A DNA stretch of 22,594 bases from assembly GCA_964518595.1 (NCBI GenBank), contig CAZFHA010000030.1:1-22594 (forward strand). The letters run 5' to 3'. Each line of letters opens with the position of its first letter. The stretch's first letter is position 1. The notes under the pieces were generated by a model. That model was not told the DNA's origin and made no database searches. It saw nothing but the letters and a program-made list of their open reading frames with translations. A program made the translations under genes and the position numbers. The DNA is from CAZFHA01 sp964518595 (GTDB lineage: Bacteria > Bacillota > Clostridia > Saccharofermentanales > Saccharofermentanaceae). Below, piece after piece: positions 15,507 through 22,594 of this stretch.

Positions 15507-15578
15507 ATAACCTAAGAATGTGATAATAGTTGATTTGGTGAATTTTATCCTGGGAAAGAACCAAGTTAGGAGATTTTT

Positions 15579-16634
15579 ATGGCTGGAAAAGAGCAATCTA
15601 AGCACAAGCTGCTATACTTATTACAATTTCTTGCATTGGAGTCTGATGAGGAGAATGGGGTTAGCATGAAGCAAATCTTAACCTTTCTTGAATCAAAGGG
15701 GATTACTGCAGAAAGAAAAGCTATCTATAGGGATATTGAAACCTTAATCAGTTTTGGGTATAACATAGAAAAAATTTCGAATCGGCCACTGGAATATGCT
15801 TTGGTGGAAAGGCAATTTGAATTTGTTGAATTAAAATTGCTGGCAGATGCGGTTCAGTCTGCGCGTTTCATTTCTCAAGAGACTACAACAAAACTTATTG
15901 GTAAACTTGAAAGCCTGACCAGCCATCGTAAAGCTGCCCAACTTCATCGGCAGGTCTTTTTTGCCAAGAGGGTTAAAAGTGATAATGATCACATTTATTA
16001 CATTACAGGCATTATCCATGAGGCAATTCATTCTAATAAATGTATCTCTTTTCAATACATGGAGTATTTGCCTGACAAGACCATTCGGCCCCGGCATCAG
16101 GGCGAAGTATATATAGTTAGCCCTTATTCATTGGTTTGGAATGAAGACAAGTATTACCTTTACGCTTTTTGTGCTAAGACTCAGATGGTTAAAACTTACC
16201 GGATTGACCGAATGAGGAAAGTTGATTTAATGGAGACCTTACGTAGTCCCGAGCCGAAAGATTTTTCGCCTACAGATCGGCTACGAAAAGAATTCGGTAT
16301 GTTTGCAGGAAACACGACTTTGGTTGACCTTCGGTTTTCTAAAGATTTACTTACAACGGTAATTGATAGATTCGGTTCAGACATTACAATTTTTGAGGAG
16401 GGTGAGGATAGTTTTACCGTTCATGTGTCTGTGGATATAAGCCCTGTCTTTTTTTCATGGCTCTTTCAATTTGGTCAAAAAGCAGAAATCATCGGCCCAG
16501 AATTTGCCATTGGCGAGTATAGAAAAACACTTCAAGCTGTTTTAAATAAACTTAAAAAAGCTGAAGAGGGTAAGCGCCTCAATGCCCGAAATCAGAAAAT
16601 AGAGCTGGCTGATCCTACTACAACGATTGTATAA
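15579..16634 (+). CDS. WYL-domain helix-turn-helix transcriptional regulator
   Basis: A 351-residue DNA-binding regulator. The N-terminal winged helix-turn-helix is at about 10-65, with the recognition segment ITAERKAIYRDIETLISFGY typical of DeoR/HTH_11-type proteins. A WYL domain follows (about 142-212; SPYSLVWNEDKYYLYAFC and KTYRIDRMRKV), and a C-terminal WCX-like part (about 245-325). WYL domains are thought to sense small ligands, including nucleic acids or nucleotides. TAGGAG lies 7 nt before the ATG. The divergent position next to the GH1 gene suggests regulation of that gene, of itself, or both. The C-terminal tail after residue 330 is polar and probably disordered. Confidence 0.92.
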   Translation: MAGKEQSKHKLLYLLQFLALESDEENGVSMKQILTFLESKGITAERKAIYRDIETLISFGYNIEKISNRPLEYALVERQFEFVELKLLADAVQSARFISQETTTKLIGKLESLTSHRKAAQLHRQVFFAKRVKSDNDHIYYITGIIHEAIHSNKCISFQYMEYLPDKTIRPRHQGEVYIVSPYSLVWNEDKYYLYAFCAKTQMVKTYRIDRMRKVDLMETLRSPEPKDFSPTDRLRKEFGMFAGNTTLVDLRFSKDLLTTVIDRFGSDITIFEEGEDSFTVHVSVDISPVFFSWLFQFGQKAEIIGPEFAIGEYRKTLQAVLNKLKKAEEGKRLNARNQKIELADPTTTIV

Positions 16635-16680
16635 TCAGGCTTACTGAATACCCTATACAAGTCTGCTTTGGCCGGGGGGT

Positions 16681-16709
16681 TTGCATGCTTGCCAACTGTG
16701 TGTTAAAAT
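16681..16709 (+). promoter_or_regulatory. Sigma-A promoter of tig
   Basis: TTGCAT (16681-16686) and TAAAAT (16704-16709) are separated by exactly 17 nt, about 50 nt upstream of the trigger factor start codon. Each box has one or two departures from consensus. Confidence 0.7.
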
Positions 16710-16757
16710 CACTAATCGGTTAATACATGCCGCAAGGCTTTTTTGGAGGAAATAAAT

Positions 16758-18092
16758 ATGGCTTCTTTGCTGGAAAAACAGGAAAATAATGTAGTCGTTT
16801 TGACGATTGAGATCCCGAAGGAAGAATTCGCCGAGGCTATGCAAAAATCTTTTGAAAAAAACAAAGGTCGTTTTCAGATTCCCGGTTTTCGCAAAGGTAA
16901 GGTTCCATACCACATGGTCAAGCAATATTATGGCGAGGGCGTTTTTTATGATGACGCCATTGATTTTGCCGTTAATCCGGCTTACCGCGCTGCCGTTAAG
17001 GAGCACGATTTAAAGGTAGTTTCTAAACCAGAAATGGATATTCTTGAAATTGGCTCTGAGAAAGGTTTAAAGATCACGGTAACGGTTACTTTAAAGCCTG
17101 AGGTTAAGCTTGGACAGTATCTGAATGTAAAAGCACCATATCACTACCATGCTCCAGATGAAGAGGCTGTTAAAGCTGAACTAGACCGTGTCTTGGAGCG
17201 TAATTCGCGCTTAGTGCCAGTAGAAGATCGTTCGGTAGAGGATGGCGATACTGTTACTATTGACTATGAAGGATTCTTGGATGGTGTTGCTTTTGAAGGT
17301 GGTACTGCTGAGGGTTACGATCTTAAAATTGGATCAAAAAGCTTTATTCCTGGTTTCGAAGAGCAATTGATCGGACACAGTATTGATGAAGAGTTCCCTA
17401 TCGAAGTTACTTTCCCAGAAGAGTACCATAGTGAGGAGCTGAAGGGTAAGGCAGTTACCTTCCAGATTAAGATTCATAATATTAAAGTTCGTGAACTCCC
17501 AGTACTTGATGATGAATTTGCTAAAGATGTTAGCGAGTTTGATACACTTGAGGAATACAAGGCTGATATTTTGGCTAAAAAGACCGAACAAGCTCAAAAG
17601 CATGCCGAAGCAGATTTTGAGCAAAGTGTTGTCAAAGTAGTTTGTGACAATGCCGAAGTAGAGATTCCTGCCTGTATGATTGAGACAGAGGTTGATCAAC
17701 TTGTTAACGAGCAAGCTATGAGAATGAAATATCAGGGAATTGAACTAGAGCAATACCTGCAATATATGGGTCAAACTATGGAAGAATTCAAGAACGGTTT
17801 GCAACCTGTTGCAGAGTCTCGCGTCAAGAGTAACTTGGTTATTGAAGAAGTTGCTAAGGTTGAAAAAGTTGAAGCCAGCGACGAGGACGTAGAGGCAGAA
17901 TTAGAAAAAATGGCTGGACAGTATAACATGAAGAAAGAAGAGCTGATTGCTCGTCTGGGCGGAAATGATTCTTTTGTTCGTGAAAGCATTATTGCCCAGA
18001 AGACTGTTGAGATGCTGACGGTAGCAGCCGAGAAGACCGATTTCCATGAGCATGACCATCATGAAGAAGAAGCTTCTAAGGGTGATGAATAA
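16758..18092 (+). CDS. tig: Trigger factor, ribosome-associated chaperone and peptidyl-prolyl isomerase
   Basis: Binds the ribosome at the peptide exit and helps new proteins fold. It has 444 residues from ATG 16758, which has GGAGGA at good distance; an in-frame TTG at 16743 would put the ribosome site inside the gene and is rejected. The ribosome-binding domain carries the signature GFRKGKVP (43-50). The FKBP-type isomerase domain is at about 150-235 (VEDGDTVTIDYEGFLDGVAF to VTFPEEYHSEELKGKAVTFQ). The C-terminal chaperone arms are at about 250-425. The extreme C-terminus is unusual in having a His/acid-rich tail, HEHDHHEEE (430-438). The gene is followed by a weak hairpin and a long leader before clpX. 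Confidence 0.97.
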   Translation: MASLLEKQENNVVVLTIEIPKEEFAEAMQKSFEKNKGRFQIPGFRKGKVPYHMVKQYYGEGVFYDDAIDFAVNPAYRAAVKEHDLKVVSKPEMDILEIGSEKGLKITVTVTLKPEVKLGQYLNVKAPYHYHAPDEEAVKAELDRVLERNSRLVPVEDRSVEDGDTVTIDYEGFLDGVAFEGGTAEGYDLKIGSKSFIPGFEEQLIGHSIDEEFPIEVTFPEEYHSEELKGKAVTFQIKIHNIKVRELPVLDDEFAKDVSEFDTLEEYKADILAKKTEQAQKHAEADFEQSVVKVVCDNAEVEIPACMIETEVDQLVNEQAMRMKYQGIELEQYLQYMGQTMEEFKNGLQPVAESRVKSNLVIEEVAKVEKVEASDEDVEAELEKMAGQYNMKKEELIARLGGNDSFVRESIIAQKTVEMLTVAAEKTDFHEHDHHEEEASKGDE

Positions 18093-18118
18093 GAACTATA
18101 GAAGTTCTCTTAGTTTTT
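18092..18118 (+). terminator. Weak candidate terminator after tig
   Basis: AGAACT (18092-18097) and AGTTCT (18103-18108) form a 6-bp stem with a 5-nt loop, then CTTAG and TTTTT (18114-18118). The stem is short and AT-rich and starts at the last base of the tig stop codon, so it may be inefficient. Confidence 0.35.
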
Positions 18119-18155
18119 GTGGAAATTCAGTTACGGCTTCTTAGTTCCACAAAAA
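18114..18155. repeat. 11-bp inverted repeat downstream of tig
   Basis: TTTTTGTGGAA (18114-18124) and TTCCACAAAAA (18145-18155) are exact reverse complements around a 20-nt loop. The T-run lies inside the 5' arm, so it is not a standard terminator in this direction. It could be an operator, an mRNA 3' structure protecting tig mRNA, or part of a longer mutually exclusive fold with the weak terminator just before it. Confidence 0.4.
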
Positions 18156-18192
18156 TGAAATAGAATTTTAACGAATTCCTTTCAAGTTTCGA

Positions 18193-18221
18193 TTGCTAGG
18201 AATAAACTGTTGGGTTACTAT
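18193..18221 (+). promoter_or_regulatory. Candidate promoter for the clpX leader
   Basis: TTGCTA (18193-18198) and TACTAT (18216-18221) are spaced by 17 nt. An overlapping TATTAT (18219-18224) is an alternative -10. Transcription would start near 18228-18232, only about 10 nt before a strong hairpin. Confidence 0.55.
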
Positions 18222-18239
18222 TATAGTCAGCAGAATACT

Positions 18240-18270
18240 GCGAGGCCTCGGCAGAGGCCTCGTTTGTTAT
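18240..18270 (+). terminator. Terminator-like hairpin in the clpX leader
   Basis: CGAGGCCTC (18241-18249), loop GGCA and GAGGCCTCG (18254-18262) make a perfect 9-bp GC-rich stem followed by TTTGTTAT. It is the strongest hairpin between tig and clpX. It may simply end the tig transcript, or, because a promoter-like sequence ends about 20 nt before it, act as an attenuator for clpX. Confidence 0.75.
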
Positions 18271-18344
18271 ATTCGACTGTTTCCGCTCTATCCCTGTCAG
18301 GAAACGTATCAAGCCCATTACTAGGCTTATAAAGGAGACCAAAA

Positions 18345-19673
18345 ATGAGTGAAGATGAAAAGAACCTTCAAGGCAGACATAAGAAGCCTTCTGATGACAA
18401 ACCAACATTGGTGCGTTGTTCTTTCTGTGGTAAGACGGAGAATGAGGTAGCCCGACTTTTTGCCGGCCCTTCTGTCTTTATCTGCAATGAGTGTATTACC
18501 TTGTGTGACTCTCTTTTAGAGGACGATGAGGAGTACAATACACCAGCACCTAATCGAGTATCCTTAGAAAGAGTCCCCACGCCGATTGAACTTAAGGCTT
18601 CTCTGGATCAGTATGTTATTGGTCAGGAACAAGCTAAAAAGGTGTTGTCAGTTGCAGTTTATAACCATTATAAGCGAGTTTTCGCCCCTAAAACTAAGGG
18701 TGATGATATTGAGCTTTCTAAAAGTAATATTTTGCTAATTGGTCCTACCGGTTGTGGAAAAACCTTATTAGCTCAGACTTTGGCTAAGGTTCTCCATGTC
18801 CCTTTTGCTGTGGCTGATGCCACCGCTTTAACAGAGGCAGGTTATGTAGGCGAAGATGTAGAGAATATACTTTTAAAACTACTCCAAAATGCCGATTTTG
18901 ATATTGAACAGGCGCAGAGGGGCATAATTTACATTGATGAAATTGATAAGATTACCCGCCGTTCGGATAATCCCTCCATTACAAGAGATGTAAGCGGTGA
19001 GGGTGTACAGCAGGCACTCTTAAAGATTCTTGAAAGCACAGTTGCCAATGTTCCGCCTCAAGGTGGCAGAAAGCATCCTCATCAAGATTTCATTCAGATT
19101 GATACCACTAATATTTTATTTATTTGCGGGGGAGCCTTTGATGGGCTAGAGAGCATTATTGAAAATCGCGTCGGCCAAAAGTCCTTTGGTTTTGGTGCTG
19201 AAATTACTACCAAGCGCGATAAGCAAGGTGGGGACTGGCTCAAACATTTGCTACCCCAAGATTTACTGAAATTTGGGCTTATTCCTGAATTTATTGGTCG
19301 TGTTCCTGTTTCGGTTACTTTGGAAGGTCTTAATCAGGATGCACTGATTCGAGTTCTTCAAGAGCCACGTAACGCTTTACTAAAGCAGTACTGGAAGATT
19401 TTAGATATGGATGGCGTGGAATTAGAGTTCACAGCCGAAGCCATCGAGGCTATCGCCAAACGAGCAATTGAGTTAAATACTGGAGCAAGAGGCTTGCGGG
19501 CAATTCTAGAAGACATTATGCTGGATATCATGTTTGAAATTCCTTCCAGAAAAGATATTGTTAAGTGTGTTGTCACCAAGGAAGCTGTTTTAGAGGGTGA
19601 ATCCCCCCAGCTTACTATCGGTACAAGAGCTAAAAAACGTAGTCGCCCCAATAGTAGTGAACTAGGCGCATAA
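18345..19673 (+). CDS. clpX: ClpX, ATP-dependent unfoldase subunit of Clp protease
   Basis: An AAA+ hexameric unfoldase that feeds proteins into ClpP. It has 442 residues. The N-terminal zinc-binding domain has Cys25, Cys28, Cys47 and Cys50. Walker A is GPTGCGKT (133-140), the pore loop GYVG is at 166-169, Walker B is IIYIDEID (194-201) and sensor 2 Arg382 lies in TGARGLR. The loop that docks on ClpP, normally Ile-Gly-Phe, reads Phe281-Gly282-Phe283 (KSFGFGAE). The C-terminus ends in a basic tail (RAKKRSRP). AAAGGAG lies before the ATG. clpP is not adjacent, unlike the common tig-clpP-clpX order. The ROK kinase gene begins 35 nt later, so some read-through is likely. Confidence 0.97.
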   Translation: MSEDEKNLQGRHKKPSDDKPTLVRCSFCGKTENEVARLFAGPSVFICNECITLCDSLLEDDEEYNTPAPNRVSLERVPTPIELKASLDQYVIGQEQAKKVLSVAVYNHYKRVFAPKTKGDDIELSKSNILLIGPTGCGKTLLAQTLAKVLHVPFAVADATALTEAGYVGEDVENILLKLLQNADFDIEQAQRGIIYIDEIDKITRRSDNPSITRDVSGEGVQQALLKILESTVANVPPQGGRKHPHQDFIQIDTTNILFICGGAFDGLESIIENRVGQKSFGFGAEITTKRDKQGGDWLKHLLPQDLLKFGLIPEFIGRVPVSVTLEGLNQDALIRVLQEPRNALLKQYWKILDMDGVELEFTAEAIEAIAKRAIELNTGARGLRAILEDIMLDIMFEIPSRKDIVKCVVTKEAVLEGESPQLTIGTRAKKRSRPNSSELGA

Positions 19674-19708
19674 TAGCTGCAAGTAAGTCAACGTGGTAGG
19701 GAGGGTAC

Positions 19709-20662
19709 ATGGCAAAATATACCATTTGTCTTGATATCGGTGGTACAAAAATTTTGGGCGCAATCTTTGATGATTTAGGTCAGATTGTTTTTCGTCTAAA
19801 AAAGAAGACCAAGGCTGCGGCAGGCATGGCTAATATTGAGGCCACTATTGCCAGCCTAATTGATGAGCTTTTAAAAGGCTATAACATTACTACCGATTCC
19901 CTGCGAGCCATTTCGGCCGGAGCACCGGGGGTCATTGATGAGCAAAGGGGAGTCATTTTGTTTGCTCCTAATTTGCCCTGGCAGAACTATCCCATCCGTC
20001 AAGCTATGGAGAAACGTTTCAAAACGCCATTTTTTATCGGGAATGATGTGAATTTAGGGGTTTTGGGTGAGTGGAAATATGGCGCTGCCAGAGGCCTAGA
20101 ACATGTAATTGGACTATTTGTAGGTACTGGTCTTGGCGGTGGTATGATTCTTAATGGACAACTTTATACTGGGTATGGTTTCAAAGGCGCTGAACTTGGG
20201 CATATGATTGTAGAGCCAGAGGGACCTTTATGTAATTGTGGTCAAAGGGGATGCCTAGAAGCTATTTCTAGCAAACTTGGTATGACTGATTATATTCGTG
20301 TACAAGTAAACCGCGGACGGGATTGCTGTCTTAAAGACAGCATCACGAGTACTGTCTTTAAGAGTAAGGCTTTGCGCTCGGCCTACCAAGAGAAGGATAT
20401 AGTGGCAACAGAAGCTATTGACAGAGCTTGCCACTATTTAGCTATTGCCAGCGGCTCGTTAGTTAACATATTTTCGCCCCAAATGGTTGTGTTTGGTGGT
20501 GGGGTTATCGAAGCAATGGGGGAAGTATTTCTTGATAAGGTTTTAAAGGAAGTTGATAAATATTCCTGGCCTTCAATTCGTTCCACGGTTACTTTTGCCA
20601 AAGCCGCCTTAGGGGATGATTCTATTCTCTATGGTGCTTTAACTTTATGTGAAAAAGCCTAA
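19709..20662 (+). CDS. ROK-family sugar kinase, probably glucokinase
   Basis: A 317-residue cytoplasmic kinase of the ROK family, likely phosphorylating glucose to glucose-6-phosphate with ATP. The phosphate-binding motif is DIGGTK (9-14). The catalytic base Asp113 is in IGNDVNLG, GTGLGGGMI forms the second nucleotide loop, and Glu162/His165 lie in GAELGHMIVEPEG. The ROK zinc site is His165 with Cys175, Cys177 and Cys182 (CNCGQRGC). No N-terminal DNA-binding domain is present, so it is a kinase and not a ROK repressor. GGGAGGG precedes the ATG. Glucokinase is the most usual function of ROK kinases of this length, but fructokinase, N-acetylmannosamine or allose kinase cannot be ruled out. It could use glucose released by the GH1 enzyme. 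Confidence 0.9.
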   Translation: MAKYTICLDIGGTKILGAIFDDLGQIVFRLKKKTKAAAGMANIEATIASLIDELLKGYNITTDSLRAISAGAPGVIDEQRGVILFAPNLPWQNYPIRQAMEKRFKTPFFIGNDVNLGVLGEWKYGAARGLEHVIGLFVGTGLGGGMILNGQLYTGYGFKGAELGHMIVEPEGPLCNCGQRGCLEAISSKLGMTDYIRVQVNRGRDCCLKDSITSTVFKSKALRSAYQEKDIVATEAIDRACHYLAIASGSLVNIFSPQMVVFGGGVIEAMGEVFLDKVLKEVDKYSWPSIRSTVTFAKAALGDDSILYGALTLCEKA

Positions 20663-20691
20663 ATCTATTTTTTTCTAATGGAGGTAGCATC

Positions 20692-20994
20692 ATGATCAAG
20701 CACATCGTTTTATGGAAATTTGCAGATTCAGCAGAGGGAAACAGTAAGGAAGACAACATTAAGTTAGTTGAGGAAGGTTTGCTTGCATTGCCAGCTTTTA
20801 TTCCTCAAATTAAGCATTTAGAATTTGTTAGAAATACCAACCCCACAGATCGCAACTCAGACGCAGCTCTCATTACTGAATTTGATTCTTATGAAGATCT
20901 CAATATGTATACAATTCATCCCGAACACGTCAAGGTGGCTAAATTTGTTGGTAGTGTGGTAACTGCTCGTGGGGCAATTGATTACGACTGCTAG
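20692..20994 (+). CDS. Dabb-family (stress-responsive alpha/beta barrel) protein
   Basis: A 100-residue single-domain protein with the dimeric alpha/beta barrel pattern. It starts with MIKHIVLWKFAD, includes the helix KEDNIKLVEEGLLALPAFIP and the strand LEFVRNTNPTD, and ends with the typical ALITEFDSYEDLNMYTIHPEHVKVAKFV. Members are stress-induced or of unknown function; a few are enzymes of polyketide or aromatic metabolism. No catalytic role can be assigned here. ATGGAGGTAGC lies just before the ATG. It is 29 nt after the ROK kinase gene and 14 nt before the XRE-cupin gene, so probably in the same transcript. Confidence 0.9.
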   Translation: MIKHIVLWKFADSAEGNSKEDNIKLVEEGLLALPAFIPQIKHLEFVRNTNPTDRNSDAALITEFDSYEDLNMYTIHPEHVKVAKFVGSVVTARGAIDYDC

Positions 20995-21008
20995 TTGGGG
21001 GAGCATTT

Positions 21009-21569
21009 ATGACCAATCAAATAGCGGAAATTGCGGAGCGAATCCGTGCACTACGTGAAATAGAAAATTTTTCTCAAGGGGAGGCGGCGGACTTTTGCCG
21101 CCTTTCTTTGGAAGAGTACCAGATCTATGAAGCCGGAGGCAGGGATTTCCCTTTTTCTTTTTTAACAACCATAGCTCAATTTCTAAAAGTAGATGTAGTC
21201 GATCTCATCCAGGGTGATTCGCCTAAGCTGTCGACCTGTTGCATGGTTAAGCGGGGAAAAGGCCTAGACATTGAGCGACGTAAAGCTTATGACTACAAAC
21301 ACTTGGCTTTTACTTTTAAGGACAAGTTAGCAGAGCCGTTACTTGTGACGGTTAAGCCTAGCGGGGAAGAGGCACTGACTCTCAATTATCATCCTGGACA
21401 AGAGTTTGTTTATCTTTTGGAAGGAGAAATGCTCTTTCAGATAGGTGAAATTTCCTATCAGCTATCTCCGGGAGACAGTGTTTATTTTAATTCAGCTATT
21501 CCCCATGGTATGAAAGCTAAAGACAATCAAACTTGTCAGTTTTTAGCTGTAGTTGTTAATGAGTGCTAA
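21009..21569 (+). CDS. XRE-family regulator with C-terminal cupin domain
   Basis: A 186-residue protein with an N-terminal Cro/C1-type helix-turn-helix (about 6-66; RIRALREIENFSQGEAADFC and later LTTIAQFLKVDVVDLIQGD) and a C-terminal cupin_2 barrel (about 100-185; YHPGQEFVYLLEGEMLFQIG and YQLSPGDSVYFNSAIPHGM). Such two-domain proteins bind DNA and sense a small molecule in the cupin, in known cases polyamines, amino acids or related compounds. The helix-turn-helix is somewhat divergent. GGGGGAG lies just before the ATG. It starts 14 nt after the Dabb gene and may control this small operon or valS; the effector cannot be told from sequence. Confidence 0.9.
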   Translation: MTNQIAEIAERIRALREIENFSQGEAADFCRLSLEEYQIYEAGGRDFPFSFLTTIAQFLKVDVVDLIQGDSPKLSTCCMVKRGKGLDIERRKAYDYKHLAFTFKDKLAEPLLVTVKPSGEEALTLNYHPGQEFVYLLEGEMLFQIGEISYQLSPGDSVYFNSAIPHGMKAKDNQTCQFLAVVVNEC

Positions 21570-21645
21570 GGTGATAATCAAATAAACTTTGACTATCCCT
21601 GTAGTTTTGACAATAAAGACGTAATATATATTAGGAGGATTTTTG

Positions 21646-22594
21646 ATGGCATATCTAGATGAAATAGCAAAGGCTTTTGAGCCTGACAAGGTAGAAAGTT
21701 CCTTATATAAGCAGTGGCAGGATAAGGGATATTTTAGAGGGACTCCTGATCCGCAGAAGAAACCTTTTACTATTGTGATGCCGCCGCCTAATATCACCGG
21801 TCAATTGCATATGGGCCATGCGCTGGATAATACCCTTCAGGATATTTTAACTCGTTTCAAAAGAATGCAAGGCTATGCTGCTTTATGGCTACCAGGAACA
21901 GACCATGCTTCTATTGCTACAGAAGCCCGTATTGTCGATACTATGAAGAAAGAAGGCCTTTCTAAGGAGGATCTTGGGCGTGAAGCTTTTCTGGAAAGAG
22001 CTTGGGAATGGAAGGCGCAATACGGTGGACGTATTGTTGAGCAGCTCAAGCGCTTAGGCTCTTCTTGCGATTGGGAACGTGAAAGTTTTACCATGGATCA
22101 ACGGCTCTCGCAGGCTGTTACAGAAGTATTTGTTCGCTACTACAATCAGGGTCTCATTTATCGGGGAGAACGAATTATTAATTGGTGTCCTCATTGTTTG
22201 ACTTCAATTTCAGATGCTGAAGTAGAGTATGAGGAAAAAGAAGGATCTTTTTGGCATATTCGGTATCCTCTAGCCGACGGATCGGGTGCGTTAATTCTTG
22301 CCACCACTCGACCGGAGACTCTGCTGGGTGATACAGCTGTGGCTGTGAATCCAGAAGATGACCGCTATAGCCATTTAATTGGTAAGTGTGTAATTTTGCC
22401 ACTGCTTAATCGTGAAATCCCTATTATTGCCGATAGCTATGTAGAAAAAGATTTTGGTACAGGTGTAGTTAAAATTACCCCAGCACACGATCCTAATGAC
22501 TTTGAGGTAGGCCTGCGTCATCAGCTACCTGTCCTGACCGTAATGACTGAGGATGGACATATTAATGAGCATGGTGGAGTGTACCAAGGTCTTG
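21646..22594 (+). CDS. valS: Valyl-tRNA synthetase, 5' part (runs off window)
   Basis: The first 316 codons of valyl-tRNA synthetase, class Ia; the frame is open to the window edge. It begins MAYLDEIAKAFEPDKVESSL. The HIGH-type signature is in PPPNITGQLHMGHALDNTLQ. GTDHASIATEARI and NWCPHCLTSISDAEVEYEE follow as in ValRS. The start of the CP1 editing domain is visible (ATTRPETLLGDTAVAVNPED; GTGVVKITPAHDPNDFEVG). The KMSKS motif and anticodon domain lie beyond the window. AGGAGG lies 7 nt before the ATG. The 76-nt gap upstream has TTGACA (21607-21612) but no well-placed -10 and no T-box, so it may be read from the upstream genes. Confidence 0.97.
   Translation, partial: MAYLDEIAKAFEPDKVESSLYKQWQDKGYFRGTPDPQKKPFTIVMPPPNITGQLHMGHALDNTLQDILTRFKRMQGYAALWLPGTDHASIATEARIVDTMKKEGLSKEDLGREAFLERAWEWKAQYGGRIVEQLKRLGSSCDWERESFTMDQRLSQAVTEVFVRYYNQGLIYRGERIINWCPHCLTSISDAEVEYEEKEGSFWHIRYPLADGSGALILATTRPETLLGDTAVAVNPEDDRYSHLIGKCVILPLLNREIPIIADSYVEKDFGTGVVKITPAHDPNDFEVGLRHQLPVLTVMTEDGHINEHGGVYQGL

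Noticed and set aside
16729..16744. GCC-GCAA-GGC followed by six T before tig, like a tiny terminator.
   Set aside because: The stem is only 3 bp and lies between a good promoter and the ribosome site; probably chance.
16743..16757. In-frame TTG as an earlier start for trigger factor.
   Set aside because: It would put the GGAGGA ribosome site inside the gene; ATG 16758 gives the usual N-terminus.
21589..21635. Promoter for valS using TTGACT (21589) or TTGACA (21607).
   Set aside because: No -10-like box lies at 16-18 nt: TATATT is only 14 nt from TTGACA, and TTGACT leads to a poor AATAAA.

Overview
The window is about 22.6 kb of a low-GC bacterial chromosome, most probably a Bacillota/Clostridia-type organism. 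The evidence is a SAM-I (S-box) riboswitch in front of metK, a Mini-RNase III gene (mrnC) between cysS and rlmB, RecD2 without RecBC partners, a trigger factor/clpX neighbourhood and AGGAGG-type ribosome binding sites. It reads as mostly core chromosome. I see no insertion sequence, integrase, phage gene or CRISPR array.

Left end (1-3752, minus strand): three overlapping genes of a Tad/Flp-pilus type secretion system, in transcription order a CpaE/TadZ-like protein with a degenerate nucleotide-binding loop, the TadA/CpaF ATPase, and one 511-residue membrane protein that appears to join TadB and TadC. The operon runs off the left edge. A divergent intergenic region follows, with an 11-bp inverted repeat, a SAM-I riboswitch and its terminator/antiterminator.

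Middle (4172-12424, plus strand): metK-recD2-comF are tightly spaced and probably share the riboswitch-controlled leader. Next is a strongly supported but unlabelled RNA gene, 6S RNA (about 8686-8872), with a near-consensus sigma-A promoter. Its terminator T-run touches the first possible start codon of cysE. Then comes the classical cysE-cysS-mrnC-rlmB cluster (cysteine synthesis, Cys-tRNA charging, 23S rRNA maturation and 2'-O-methylation).

Centre right (12482-16634): a putative lipoprotein of unknown function, a convergent tRNA-Arg(ACG) gene with its own strong promoter and perfect hairpin terminator, and a divergent pair of a GH1 beta-glucosidase (minus) and a WYL-domain regulator (plus) sharing a 145-bp region with a 9-bp inverted repeat.

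Right end (16758-22594, plus strand): tig (trigger factor) and clpX, without the clpP that often lies between them, separated by a leader with a promoter placed directly in front of a strong terminator-like hairpin. Then come a ROK-family sugar kinase, a small Dabb-domain protein, an XRE-cupin regulator and the first 316 codons of valS, which is cut by the window edge.

No wholly new system is demonstrable from sequence alone. The best leads are the fused TadBC/degenerate TadZ secretion module, the 6S RNA-cysE junction, the promoter-hairpin arrangement before clpX, and the unknown lipoprotein.
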